From: JASBYZ01 sp029983705
Lineage (GTDB): Bacteria > Actinomycetota > Coriobacteriia > Coriobacteriales > JAEZZM01
Assembly (NCBI GenBank): GCA_965119715.1
Contig: OZ221969.1
Span: forward strand, 496,001 to 560,000
Length of the DNA: 64,000 nt
Direction: 5' to 3'
The position numbers and the translations under genes were made by a program. Below, piece after piece: positions 24,585 through 33,647 of the stretch. Below the pieces are notes generated by a model, which saw only the letters and a list, made by a program, of their open reading frames with translations, ran no database searches and had not been told where the DNA came from. The stretch's first letter is position 1. Each line of letters opens with the position of its first letter.

Positions 24585-27362
24585 ATGAAGCATAGTTCTT
24601 ATGCGAGAAATCTTGTGCTTTGTGCAGCACTAGTACTGCCACTAAGTATTCTTCCACAAACTGCGTATGCCACTGAGCAACAAACAGACGAGCCAGTTAT
24701 TTCTGAGGAAACAGTTTCTGAAGAGGTAAACGTAAAAACTGTAGAAGAAACCCAAGAGCCATCACATGAAGCAGGAACTGAAGAGAGCTCAAACACTTCA
24801 GTAAGTGAAAACTTGCCTGAAGAAAAACCTTTAGAAGAAGATAAAGCTCAAGAAGAGCCACTACCTGTAACTTCTCCAGCATCTTCAGAGCGTGCTTCAT
24901 CTGAAACTTCCCAGGAGCCAAAGATTGAGCTTGGTATTATATCTGACACCCATGTTGGCCCAAATAAGCAAAAAGAAAATGGACGTCTTGAAGAAGCACT
25001 CAATCTTTTTACCGAGAAAAATGTTGACCGCATTATTGTTGATGGTGACCTTACTGATAACGGTTATGAAGATCAGCTCAAAATCTATTCTGAGGTACTA
25101 GATAAGGTAGAAGGCGAAGCTCCGATTATTGAGTCCTTAGGTAATCACGAACTTTATAACGGAAGCTACGAGGGTGTACAAAAATTTACCAAAGACTATC
25201 CGCTCACTCATCAAAAGGTAAATGGATACCACATTATTACACTTTCACCAGGTGCTGGAAGTGTTAAAGAAGCTGACTTAAGTAAGGTTACAGAAGAGGA
25301 TGTACCACTTAAAAAAGACTATATTGCAGCTGGTACCCCAACACTTAAAAACACTGATAGCTATGCTTATGCTCGCACCTGGTTAGACAAGCAGTTAAGC
25401 CAAGCTTCTCAGGATACTCCAGATCTGCCAATTTTTGTTTTCTTTCATCATCCAATTAAAAATACCTTTTACGTATCTGATGAGTGGCATGGCTCAGGGC
25501 TTGTTGGTGCATTTGATAAGTATAAAAATGTAGTTTCATTCTCTGGACATATTCACTCAGCTAACCAACATCCTCGTTCAATTTATCAAGACGAAAAGGG
25601 CTGGACAGCTGTCAATACGGTAACCCTTTCTTATATGGAACAAGAAAAGGGTTATCAAGAAGGCTCTGTACCTGATAATGCTGGTGAAGTTGCACAGGCT
25701 ATGGTGCTTAATGCTGATGGCAGCAAGGTAAGCATCAATATGTATGACATTGGATCAGATGGTAAGCCACAAGGTCCAATTCAAACCTGGACCTTTGACG
25801 TGAACAAGGAGAGACCTTACACAAATGCTCGTTACGATAAAGCAAAGGCTCCAGCATTTGCCTCAGATGCTAAACTTACAGTTTCTGAAGTAGGACCTAC
25901 TAATGCTACCTTTACCTTTGATCAAGCTCAGGTTAACCCAGATAGTGTAGAGGGAGATATTGTCCACTCGTACCACTATGTTTTTACTGATAACGATGGC
26001 AAAAAGATTCAAGAATTTAAGACTTGGTCTGACTTCTATATTAATCCTCAGCCAAACCCATATGTATATAAGTACAAATCATTTAAGCCAAATACTGCAT
26101 ACACCGTTACTATCACCCCAGTAAATGCATTTGGACAAGAAAATCTTGATTCAAAGCTTACTGCAAGTTTTGTAACACCTGATCGTGAGCGAGTATATCC
26201 TACAAAAGTTGATGTAGAAAAAGGTTTACCAAAGGCTGATTTGGTAGACACCACTTTTACTAAGGATGGACTCAAAGATGCGAACGGAAGAAGCTATTTA
26301 AATGAAGATGGCGCCGATGTTAATAATCTTCCGAGCTCACCAACTACAAAAATTCCAGGAAAAATTGTTTTTGACGATAAGGTAAATGCTTATGTAGCTG
26401 ATTTTAGTGACTCTGAATCTCAGGGTTATAAAACACCAATAACTAAAGAAGAATTTGAAAAAATTCAGGATGGCTTTACCTTCTCAACCACTGCACGCGT
26501 TAATTATTTTGATAGCACTGCAGATATTTTCGGTGCTACTCAGGGTGCTGGATTTATTTTTGAAGTTGGAAAAAGCTCTGAAGAGAGTGCTTATCTTGAG
26601 TTTTGGGCACATGATGGTGGCAGTTATCATATTGCAAAATCTTTAAATGCAATTAACTTTGGTGAATGGAATCACCTTACCGGTGTATATGACGGTAAGT
26701 TATTAAGACTATATGTTAACGGAATTCAAATAGCTTCTGAGGAGATGTCTGGAAAGATCAAGCCACTCCCTTCTAAATCACAGTACTGGGTAATTGGTGG
26801 AGACATCGAAGGAGATGGCTCTTTGACTGGTCAATTTAATGGAGCAGTTAAATCAGCCAAAATATTTAGCAAGCCACTTAGTGATGCTGAAGTTGCCTTG
26901 CTGTACGCTCAAGAAATGGGACTTGATCCACTGACGCTCGAGCCAGTTAAGAAGGGCGAAGAACCAGGTAAGGATCCATCAACCGAGCCGAGCACTGAGC
27001 CAGATAAGGATCCATCAACTGATCCTAAGACTGAGCCTACGACTGATTCGTCAAACGATCCTAAGACCGAAGCTAAAGTTCTTAGCCTCGTAAAAGGTGT
27101 TAACTACCAAGAGTCTAATAAGGCTGAATACACTGGATTCTATAAGTCAGTTGAGATGAAATCACAGTCAGCTACTAAAGAAGCCGGTGAAGGAGCAGTT
27201 ATAGAGACAATTAATGCAGATGAGGCAGAGAAAGTAATGTTTGTTCAAGCTCTACCTAAGACCTCAGATCTAAAGAGCGTGACCCCTATTGCCTTTATAT
27301 CTGGCTTATTTATGCTAATGCTTGCCGCACTATCTAATGTTTTTAGAAAGTACCAGGACTAA
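24585..27362 (+). CDS. LPXTG-anchored metallophosphoesterase with LamG-like domain
   Basis: A 925-aa cell-wall enzyme. A signal peptide (about 1-30, ending AYA) is followed by a Glu/Ser-rich linker to about residue 110. The calcineurin-like phosphoesterase domain (about 112-390) has all metal-binding blocks: GIISDTHVG, IIVDGDLTDNG, SLGNHELYN, FFHHP and GHIHS. A fibronectin-like segment (about 425-545) and a LamG/concanavalin-like domain (about 590-775: WNHLTGVYDGKLLRLYVNG) follow, then a DP(S/K)TEP repeat linker, NKAEYTGFYKS, and LPKTSD near residue 889 with membrane span. The likely job is to release phosphate from nucleotides or other phosphoesters outside the cell. It may supply the nearby phosphonate/phosphate genes, though that link is inference. 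Confidence 0.9.
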   Translation: MKHSSYARNLVLCAALVLPLSILPQTAYATEQQTDEPVISEETVSEEVNVKTVEETQEPSHEAGTEESSNTSVSENLPEEKPLEEDKAQEEPLPVTSPASSERASSETSQEPKIELGIISDTHVGPNKQKENGRLEEALNLFTEKNVDRIIVDGDLTDNGYEDQLKIYSEVLDKVEGEAPIIESLGNHELYNGSYEGVQKFTKDYPLTHQKVNGYHIITLSPGAGSVKEADLSKVTEEDVPLKKDYIAAGTPTLKNTDSYAYARTWLDKQLSQASQDTPDLPIFVFFHHPIKNTFYVSDEWHGSGLVGAFDKYKNVVSFSGHIHSANQHPRSIYQDEKGWTAVNTVTLSYMEQEKGYQEGSVPDNAGEVAQAMVLNADGSKVSINMYDIGSDGKPQGPIQTWTFDVNKERPYTNARYDKAKAPAFASDAKLTVSEVGPTNATFTFDQAQVNPDSVEGDIVHSYHYVFTDNDGKKIQEFKTWSDFYINPQPNPYVYKYKSFKPNTAYTVTITPVNAFGQENLDSKLTASFVTPDRERVYPTKVDVEKGLPKADLVDTTFTKDGLKDANGRSYLNEDGADVNNLPSSPTTKIPGKIVFDDKVNAYVADFSDSESQGYKTPITKEEFEKIQDGFTFSTTARVNYFDSTADIFGATQGAGFIFEVGKSSEESAYLEFWAHDGGSYHIAKSLNAINFGEWNHLTGVYDGKLLRLYVNGIQIASEEMSGKIKPLPSKSQYWVIGGDIEGDGSLTGQFNGAVKSAKIFSKPLSDAEVALLYAQEMGLDPLTLEPVKKGEEPGKDPSTEPSTEPDKDPSTDPKTEPTTDSSNDPKTEAKVLSLVKGVNYQESNKAEYTGFYKSVEMKSQSATKEAGEGAVIETINADEAEKVMFVQALPKTSDLKSVTPIAFISGLFMLMLAALSNVFRKYQD

Positions 27363-27382
27363 GCTAAGTTTGTTGAGTAATT

Positions 27383-27424
27383 AAGCATCCTGCTGAATAA
27401 TACTTCAGCAGGATGCTTTTCTTT
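27383..27424 (+). terminator. Rho-independent terminator
   Basis: AAGCATCCTGCTGAA pairs with TTCAGCAGGATGCTT and is followed by TTCTTTTT. The 230 bp after it, up to the ABC transporter, are strongly AT-rich with two ATATGCAAA motifs (about 27510 and 27573) and no gene. Confidence 0.93.
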
Positions 27425-27653
27425 TTCAGAATAATCTAAATTTAACAAGTGTACAGAAACCGAAATTAATCGTTACTTTCTTATTAAATATAATCATTAG
27501 AACATACGAATATGCAAAATAACGCAATAATATCTCTAAAAATTTAAAAATATAGGTGTAAATAAGTTAAATATGCAAATATCTCAATACTTATCTTTTT
27601 ATGAGTTAATCGCCTAAAATAATCTGGCTTGCATCTGTTCATATTAAGAGAGG

Positions 27654-28619
27654 TTGAGTCACATTAATATTAAACTTTTGGATATTGAGAAATCCTACGG
27701 CTCAAAACAGGTTATTTTTCCGTCTACCCTTATTATTGAGGATAGTAGCTTTACCACACTCTTAGGTCCCTCTGGATGCGGTAAAACTACTTTGCTCAGA
27801 ATGATCGCTGGACTTGAGACTCCAAATGCAGGAGAGATTTATTTTGATGACACCTGCATTTATTCATCTAAACAAAACATAAATATCCCACCTGAGAAGC
27901 GTGGGCTCGGATTTGTATTTCAAGACTTTGCCCTCTGGCCTCACATGACTGTTTTTGAAAACGTAGCCTTTGGACTGAGAGCTGCTAAAAGGACAGATCA
28001 GCTTGAGCAAAAGGTAAAAGATGCGCTTAAGGCAGTTCGTCTTGAAAATTTTGCTGATCGCTATCCACATCAACTTTCCGGAGGACAGCAACAGCGTGTA
28101 GCTTTTGCACGTGCAATTGTAATTAAGCCGTCTTGCATCTTATTTGATGAGCCACTCTCAGCACTTGATGCTCAACTAAGAGAGCAGATGCGTGCAGAGA
28201 TTACAGCCTTAGTGAGTGAACTTGGCGTTACTGCTGTATTTGTTACTCATGACCAAGTAGAAGCTATGTCTATGAGTGACAAAATTGCGGTCTTATCAGA
28301 AGGCCATATTGAACAATATGCATCTCCAGAAGAAGTATATTCAGATCCTCAAACTGAGTTTGTAGCAAAGTTTGTTGGTAACTCTAACTGGATTGATGAC
28401 AAACATATGTTTAGACCAGAGCACGCCCAACTTACTCCAATTGACAATGCCCACAAATACCAGGTTGAAGTGCTTTTCCAGCAGTTCCTTGGTTATACCT
28501 TCCAGTCACATACAAAATTCCAAGACCAAGTATGGCTTTTAAACACCAAACAAAAAATGGATGTTGGGAGCCATATAGACGTCTATGTTCCAGATAACAA
28601 GGTAATTAGCTTCAGTTAA
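27654..28619 (+). CDS. ABC transporter ATPase, FbpC/PhnT-like
   Basis: A 321-aa nucleotide-binding subunit. Walker A (GPSGCGKTT), Q-loop (FQDFALWPHM), signature (LSGGQQQR), Walker B (CILFDEP) and the switch His (VTHDQ) are all present, plus a short C-terminal TOBE-like part. It resembles the ATPases of Fe(III) and 2-aminoethylphosphonate importers. The start is uncertain: TTG 27654 gives the right N terminus but directly touches AAGAGAGG, leaving almost no spacer. It heads a three-gene importer operon with the binding protein and permease. Confidence 0.88.
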   Translation: MSHINIKLLDIEKSYGSKQVIFPSTLIIEDSSFTTLLGPSGCGKTTLLRMIAGLETPNAGEIYFDDTCIYSSKQNINIPPEKRGLGFVFQDFALWPHMTVFENVAFGLRAAKRTDQLEQKVKDALKAVRLENFADRYPHQLSGGQQQRVAFARAIVIKPSCILFDEPLSALDAQLREQMRAEITALVSELGVTAVFVTHDQVEAMSMSDKIAVLSEGHIEQYASPEEVYSDPQTEFVAKFVGNSNWIDDKHMFRPEHAQLTPIDNAHKYQVEVLFQQFLGYTFQSHTKFQDQVWLLNTKQKMDVGSHIDVYVPDNKVISFS

Positions 28620-28637
28620 AAATAAAGAGAGGATAAC

Positions 28638-29690
28638 ATGAAAAAGCTAATCGTACTTATCAGTATGGTACTTGCACTATGCTTTGCTCTTGCCGCTTGT
28701 GGCAACAATGCAAGCTCTAGTAATCAAGCACCAAGTTCAGACTCAAATGCTGCACAAAGTAGCTCAGATGGGGTAGCAGACAAAAAGGCTTCAGGCACAG
28801 TAACAGTGTATATGCCTTCTCCAGCTGGTCTAGTAGACAAGCAGGTAGCTGAGTTTGAAAAGCAAACCGGTATCAAAGTTGAAGTGTTTCAAGGAACTAC
28901 CGGAGAAATCCTTGCTCGTCTTGAGGCTGAGAAAGCAAATCCAGTTGCAGACGTTGTGGTTCTAGCATCATGGTCAGATGGCCTTACCTTAAAGAATCAA
29001 GACAAACTCGCATCTTATACTCCTAAGCGTGCGGGCGAGATGGTAAAGGACTGGATTGATCCAGAAAACACCCTCTTTGGTTACAGCGCATCAGCTGTTG
29101 GTGTTATTTATAACACCACAATCTTTCCAGAGATGAATGCAGATTGGTCTGAGCTTGCAGATGCACAGTACAAAGACCAACTAGCTATTCCTGACCCAGA
29201 AAAATCAGGCGCTTGCAAAGACTTTGTTGCTAATTATGTAGCTGCAAACGGCTGGGATGATTTTGAGGCAATGGCTGCAAATGGAATGATTGTTCCTGGT
29301 GCTAACAAAGCTGCTCTTGAAGCGGTAACCACTGGTGAAGTTGGTGTATTAGTTGCTGGTGTTGACTACAATGCATTTAAGTCAATCGACAAAGGCGAGC
29401 CACTACAAATTTACTATCCAAAGGGTGGTACCGTAGTAAATCCTCGTCCGGCAATGATTATGAAAGAAGCTCCAAACCCAGAGAATGCTCAAGCATTTAT
29501 TGACTTCTTACTCAGTGATGAGTCTCAAAAGATGGTAGTAGATGCATATCTCTTACCAGGTATTGAAGGAATTGAGCAAACTAACCGTATTCCTCTAAAA
29601 GACATTCCTCAGATTGAACCTAACTGGGAAGAAAGCATGAAAACTGCTGCAGAGGATGCGCAAAAAATTAACAAGATGTGCTCTAAATAA
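28638..29690 (+). CDS. ABC transporter substrate-binding lipoprotein, FbpA/PhnS-like
   Basis: A 350-aa type 2 binding protein. The signal peptide ends in the lipobox LAAC (Cys21), followed by a Ser/Asn/Gln linker. The fold signature of the iron/thiamine/phosphonate cluster is clear (GTVTVYMPSPAGLVDKQVAEFEKQTG, and DVVVLASWSDGL). The tandem Tyr pair that binds Fe(III) in FbpA is not found at the expected place (GVDYNAF has one Tyr), so iron is less likely. Organophosphonate or phosphate-ester uptake is plausible given the C-P lyase genes downstream. The substrate remains inferred. Confidence 0.85.
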   Translation: MKKLIVLISMVLALCFALAACGNNASSSNQAPSSDSNAAQSSSDGVADKKASGTVTVYMPSPAGLVDKQVAEFEKQTGIKVEVFQGTTGEILARLEAEKANPVADVVVLASWSDGLTLKNQDKLASYTPKRAGEMVKDWIDPENTLFGYSASAVGVIYNTTIFPEMNADWSELADAQYKDQLAIPDPEKSGACKDFVANYVAANGWDDFEAMAANGMIVPGANKAALEAVTTGEVGVLVAGVDYNAFKSIDKGEPLQIYYPKGGTVVNPRPAMIMKEAPNPENAQAFIDFLLSDESQKMVVDAYLLPGIEGIEQTNRIPLKDIPQIEPNWEESMKTAAEDAQKINKMCSK

Positions 29691-29704
29691 GGTGGTAAAT
29701 TCTA

Positions 29705-29735
29705 GCTTAAGGCAGCTGTATAAGCTGCCTTAAGC
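29705..29735 (+). promoter_or_regulatory. Perfect 12-bp hairpin between binding protein and permease genes
   Basis: GCTTAAGGCAGC and GCTGCCTTAAGC are exact inverted copies around a 7-base loop. There is no T tract. Its position suggests an mRNA-stabilising or partial-termination element that gives more binding protein than permease. Confidence 0.7.
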
Positions 29736-29759
29736 CTCATGTTAAGCGAGGATCAGCAA

Positions 29760-31436
29760 TTGCTTAGTCGTATTCAAGATAACATGCGCTATATTGTGCT
29801 AGCCATTATTGCAGTTATACTTTTTGTTTTAATTATTTGTCCGCTTGGGGCAATATTTGCTACTGCGCTCTTTCAAGATGGCAAGCTTAATATAGCGGGC
29901 GCTATTGATGTAGTGGTACAAAGTGAGAATGCTCAGATGATAGCAAACTCACTATTTTTAGGTGCCTTAGTTGTAATAGTCTCAACACTTATTGCAACCC
30001 CACTTGCTTATTTATTTTCACGTACGCGTTTTGCAAAATATAAGATATTTGACATCATATTTATGATTCCTTTTATGACACCACCTTTTATTGCATCAAT
30101 GGGTTGGATTTTATTTATGCAAAAACGTGGTCTTTTACAACAGGTGTTTCCAATGTTTAAGGGAAGCGAGGACTTCTTTTTTAGCATTGCTGGTTTAGTA
30201 ATCGTTATGAGTTTACACTCATTTCCTTTTATGTTTACCCTTCTTAAAAACGCGATGCTTAATATTCCTTCAAGCTTAGAGGAGTCTGCACAGGTATTTG
30301 GAGCAGGCTTTGGTCAGCGCCTTCGAAAGATATTTTTCCCGCTTCTTACCTCTAACTACGCTATTGGCGCACTCTTAATTTTTGTTAAAACGCTCTCTGA
30401 GTACGGAACTCCTGCTACCTTAGGAGTTCGTATTGGCTTTGATGTGTTTACCACTCAAATTCATCGCTATGCAACAGTAGCCCCAGTTCATTTTGGAAAT
30501 GCAGCAGCTCTTTCGAGTGTATTGATTGGTATCTGTGTGGTAATGTGGCTACTGCAAAACTATATTAGTAACCGAAAAAGCTATAACTTGGTATCTGGAA
30601 AGGGTTCTCGCTTTAAGTTTGAAGAGTTAAGTAAGCTAGCTCTTGTTGTGGCGTGGATTTACATCATAGTGACTATCTTCTTTTCTATCATTGTTCCATT
30701 TTTTGCAATTATCTCTACATCACTTATTAACTTACGAGGTCTAGGACTTGCTCTGGGAAACTTTACCTTCCAGCACTATATAGATCTCTTTACCAGTAAC
30801 TCTAAGGGTATTGGTGCAATTATTAACAGCCTAATTTTGGCAGTTGCTGCTGCAAGTATCTGCGCTGTGCTTGGAACTATTATTGTTGTAGTAATTAGAA
30901 AGATTAGACCTAAGGCACTTGGCACCTTAACTGAGGGTGTATCGTTACTCCCATCATTTTTACCAAGCATTGTTATGGTTTTAGGTATCATGATTTTCTG
31001 GAATGCACTCTACGATGTTGCTCCACTGTACAATACCTTAGGAATTTTAGTTTTAGCTTACGTGGTGCTCTATCTACCATACACCATTCAGTACGTTACT
31101 TCTGCTGCAGGACAGATATCTGACAGCTTACAAGATGCTGCTCGTGTGTTTGGAGCAAAGCCGCTCTATATTTTAAGACGTGTAGTATTTCCTCTTATCA
31201 AGCCTGGAATTTTAACAGCATGGATTATGACCTTTATTATTTCATTTAGAGAACTTGTTACCGCAAGTTTAATTGCCCCTCCAAATGTTTTAGTAGTCTC
31301 AACCTTTATTGTGAGAGAGTTTGAGCAGGGAAGTGTATCTGTTGGTATGGCTATGGCAGTTATTTGTGTTGCCTTTACTACTATTTCACTTACCTTATTA
31401 AACAAGGCTGTTGATAAGCAAAAAGTTGCTGAATAA
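29760..31436 (+). CDS. ABC transporter permease, fused two-domain FbpB/PhnU-V type
   Basis: About 558 aa with roughly 12 hydrophobic spans and two permease halves, each with the EAA loop that contacts the ATPase (SLEESAQVFGAGFGQRLRKIFFPLL, and SLQDAARVFGAKPLYILRRVVFPL). The start is placed at TTG 29760, which has GAGGAT 7 bp upstream; ATG 29739 is in frame but directly follows the hairpin and has no ribosome site. It belongs with the preceding ATPase and binding protein genes, and a terminator follows. Confidence 0.9.
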   Translation: MLSRIQDNMRYIVLAIIAVILFVLIICPLGAIFATALFQDGKLNIAGAIDVVVQSENAQMIANSLFLGALVVIVSTLIATPLAYLFSRTRFAKYKIFDIIFMIPFMTPPFIASMGWILFMQKRGLLQQVFPMFKGSEDFFFSIAGLVIVMSLHSFPFMFTLLKNAMLNIPSSLEESAQVFGAGFGQRLRKIFFPLLTSNYAIGALLIFVKTLSEYGTPATLGVRIGFDVFTTQIHRYATVAPVHFGNAAALSSVLIGICVVMWLLQNYISNRKSYNLVSGKGSRFKFEELSKLALVVAWIYIIVTIFFSIIVPFFAIISTSLINLRGLGLALGNFTFQHYIDLFTSNSKGIGAIINSLILAVAAASICAVLGTIIVVVIRKIRPKALGTLTEGVSLLPSFLPSIVMVLGIMIFWNALYDVAPLYNTLGILVLAYVVLYLPYTIQYVTSAAGQISDSLQDAARVFGAKPLYILRRVVFPLIKPGILTAWIMTFIISFRELVTASLIAPPNVLVVSTFIVREFEQGSVSVGMAMAVICVAFTTISLTLLNKAVDKQKVAE

Positions 31437-31459
31437 GCCTAGCTAACATACTCCCTACG

Positions 31460-31495
31460 CCCCACCTAAATTTTGAATTTAGGTGGGGTTTCTTT
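31460..31495 (+). terminator. Rho-independent terminator
   Basis: CCCCACCTAAATT pairs with AATTTAGGTGGGG and is followed by TTTCTTTT. It separates the FbpABC-like transporter from the phn operon. Confidence 0.93.
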
Positions 31496-31593
31496 TGCCT
31501 GTTTGCGCTTTATAAACATCTGTTAAAAATCTTGTAAACAGTGCTAAATATCTCTTAAATTTATTAAATTATTTTTCTAATAAATCTAAATGT

Positions 31594-31612
31594 AACGTTT
31601 GAATTCAAAGTT
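31594..31612. promoter_or_regulatory. Palindrome upstream of phnD
   Basis: AACGTTTGAATTCAAAGTT contains a perfect 12-bp palindrome (TTTGAATTCAAA) and matches out to 19 bp with one mismatched pair. It lies about 90 bp before phnD and is a candidate operator for the phosphonate operon. Confidence 0.35.
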
Positions 31613-31638
31613 AACGTAGATTTATCCATAGAAAACTC

Positions 31639-31695
31639 CTCCTTTTTTAAGATTGAGTTCGTATTATTTCTGACGCTTTGTTCTTATAAAAGGAG
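31639..31695 (+). promoter_or_regulatory. Possible Shine-Dalgarno-sequestering stem in the phnD leader
   Basis: CTCCTTTT at 31639-31646 is exactly complementary to AAAAGGAG at 31688-31695, the phnD ribosome site. If they pair, the phnD start would be occluded. Confidence 0.35.
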
Positions 31696-31703
31696 AGAAA
31701 TTC

Positions 31704-32780
31704 ATGAAAACTAATACCTCACTTAGTCGTCGTAATTTTATACTTAGTGCAGGTGCTTTTGCAGCTCTTGCAGGTTTAAGCGCATGTTCAACTTCTGGCG
31801 ACAAAGGCGGAGCAGCCGTACAAGCTGGCGGAAACGTTGATCCTTCAGCTATCAAAGAACCAGACGAGATTACCATGGTTTGGTATCCAAACGAGTCAGC
31901 AACTGAGTTTGATGCAGGTCGTGCAGAGTTTGGTAAAGTGCTTGAAAAAGGCGTTGGCAAGCCAGTTAAACTTATGACAACCACTGACTACAACGTTGCA
32001 ATTGAGGCAATTTCATCAGGCAAAGCACAAATTGCATACATGGGTGCTGAGGGTTTTGTGCAAGCAGAGCAAAAAAATCCTGCAGTTATTCCTCTCGTTA
32101 CTACCTCTGATGCTAACGGTAAATTAGACGAGGCAATTTATTACTCACGCCTTGCTGTTCAGCCAGAAAATGGCGATGAGTACAAGACTGCAGATGGCTA
32201 CAGCATTGACCCAATTAAGGGCAAGCGTATGTCTTTTGTTTCTCCATCATCAACCTCAGGATTTAAAGTTCCATCAGCTGCAATTGTTAAGCACTTTGGT
32301 CTTGAGTCATCAGATGAACTTACTAAACCAGGATTTTTCTCAGAAGTTCTCTTTGGTAACACCCACCAAGGCTCTTGCGTAAACCTCCTACTTGGGGATG
32401 CAGACGTTGCTGCCGTTGATGATGTCGACCTCGTTGAATATCTTGAGAATGACACTGTAGAAGGCGAGCCAAACCAACCAGGCGCAATCTATAAGGTAAA
32501 AGAGGGTGCAGCTGCTCCTTTTGACCGCGTAATTGGTAAAGAGTTCCTTATCATCCAATCAACTCCTGTTCTCAACGCACCTCTTGTTGTTAACTCAAAT
32601 GAGCTTAAGCCAGAGACCATTGAAAACCTCACTGCTGCTCTTACTGATCCTGCAAACAAAGATAACCCACTCTTATTTGCTCCTAAAGATCAAAGCACCG
32701 GTGCGCTTTGGAAGCAAAAGGGTGAGAACAACTTCATCAAAGTTGAATCATCTTGGTACGACCCAATTAGAGCTCTTTAA
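31704..32780 (+). CDS. phnD: Phosphonate ABC transporter substrate-binding lipoprotein
   Basis: A 358-aa PhnD family protein. The N terminus has a twin-arginine motif (LSRRNFIL) and a lipobox, LSAC (Cys near residue 28), so it is probably Tat-exported and lipid-anchored rather than Sec-exported like E. coli PhnD. Family segments are clear: TMVWYPNESATEF, YNVAIEAISSGKAQIAYMGAEGFV, and FVSPSSTSGFKVP. It binds organophosphonates or related oxyanions outside the cell and delivers them to PhnC-PhnE. It is the first gene of the C-P lyase operon. Confidence 0.93.
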   Translation: MKTNTSLSRRNFILSAGAFAALAGLSACSTSGDKGGAAVQAGGNVDPSAIKEPDEITMVWYPNESATEFDAGRAEFGKVLEKGVGKPVKLMTTTDYNVAIEAISSGKAQIAYMGAEGFVQAEQKNPAVIPLVTTSDANGKLDEAIYYSRLAVQPENGDEYKTADGYSIDPIKGKRMSFVSPSSTSGFKVPSAAIVKHFGLESSDELTKPGFFSEVLFGNTHQGSCVNLLLGDADVAAVDDVDLVEYLENDTVEGEPNQPGAIYKVKEGAAAPFDRVIGKEFLIIQSTPVLNAPLVVNSNELKPETIENLTAALTDPANKDNPLLFAPKDQSTGALWKQKGENNFIKVESSWYDPIRAL

Positions 32781-32819
32781 TTTATTTAACTAAGAGCTAT
32801 TTGTAAGGGGAGATTAATA

Positions 32820-33647
32820 TTGAACAAGGAACTATTATTTGAGGTTAAGGACCTGTCTAAGTCTTATACCGCAGATAAAAAGGCGCTTGATTCAGTGAGC
32901 TTTACCGTAAATACCGGAGAACTTATAACCATTATAGGTTCTTCGGGTGCTGGTAAATCTACACTCTTGCGCTGTATTAATAGACTTATTGAGCCAAGTA
33001 GTGGAAGCATTAAGTTTAAAGGTAAGGAAGTTACCTCACTTAATAGATCTGAGCTTAAAGACTACCGCACAAATGTAGGTATGATATTTCAGGGCTATAA
33101 CCTGATCTACCGCTTAAGTGCAATTGAAAACGTGCTGCACGGTCGCCTTGGCTATAAAAATGTTATCGCCGGTGCTTTAGGATTGTATTCAGAAGAAGAA
33201 AAGCAGTGCGCTTTTGAGCTCTTAGACGAGGTGGGACTCTCAGAGTTTGCCTACAGAAGAGCCGATAGACTTTCTGGTGGACAAAAGCAGCGCGTGGGTA
33301 TTGCACGTGCACTCAACCAAGACCCAGCTATGATGCTTTGCGATGAGCCAATTGCATCACTTGACCCTAAATCATCTGAAGCTGTTATGAAGCAGCTCAG
33401 AGAAATTGTTGATACTAAGGGCATTACCTGCATAGTCAACTTACACCAGGTTAAAACGGCAATTGATTTTTCCGATAAAATCATTGGTCTAAGACACGGT
33501 AAAAAGGTCTTTGAAGGTCTTCCATCAGAGCTTACGCTTGACACTATTAAGTTTATTTACGAGGGAACTAAAGACGAGGCGACAGAAGTTTCTGTAATGG
33601 AGCAGATTGGAGATAGTCACCTCAAGGCTGGTGCTGCAAATGACTAG
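32820..33647 (+). CDS. phnC: Phosphonate ABC transporter ATPase
   Basis: A 275-aa ATPase starting at TTG 32820 with AGGGGAG 8 bp upstream. Walker A (GSSGAGKST), Q-loop (FQGYNLIYR), signature (LSGGQKQR), Walker B (MMLCDEP) and NLHQ switch are those of PhnC. The HGRLGYKN stretch is typical of the phosphonate subfamily. The last codons overlap the first permease gene by 8 bp. Confidence 0.94.
   Translation: MNKELLFEVKDLSKSYTADKKALDSVSFTVNTGELITIIGSSGAGKSTLLRCINRLIEPSSGSIKFKGKEVTSLNRSELKDYRTNVGMIFQGYNLIYRLSAIENVLHGRLGYKNVIAGALGLYSEEEKQCAFELLDEVGLSEFAYRRADRLSGGQKQRVGIARALNQDPAMMLCDEPIASLDPKSSEAVMKQLREIVDTKGITCIVNLHQVKTAIDFSDKIIGLRHGKKVFEGLPSELTLDTIKFIYEGTKDEATEVSVMEQIGDSHLKAGAAND

Noticed and set aside
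24585..24930. Glu/Ser-rich stretch as a possible repeat array
   Set aside because: It is a low-complexity linker after the signal peptide with no regular unit; no CRISPR-like repeat-spacer order exists anywhere in the window.
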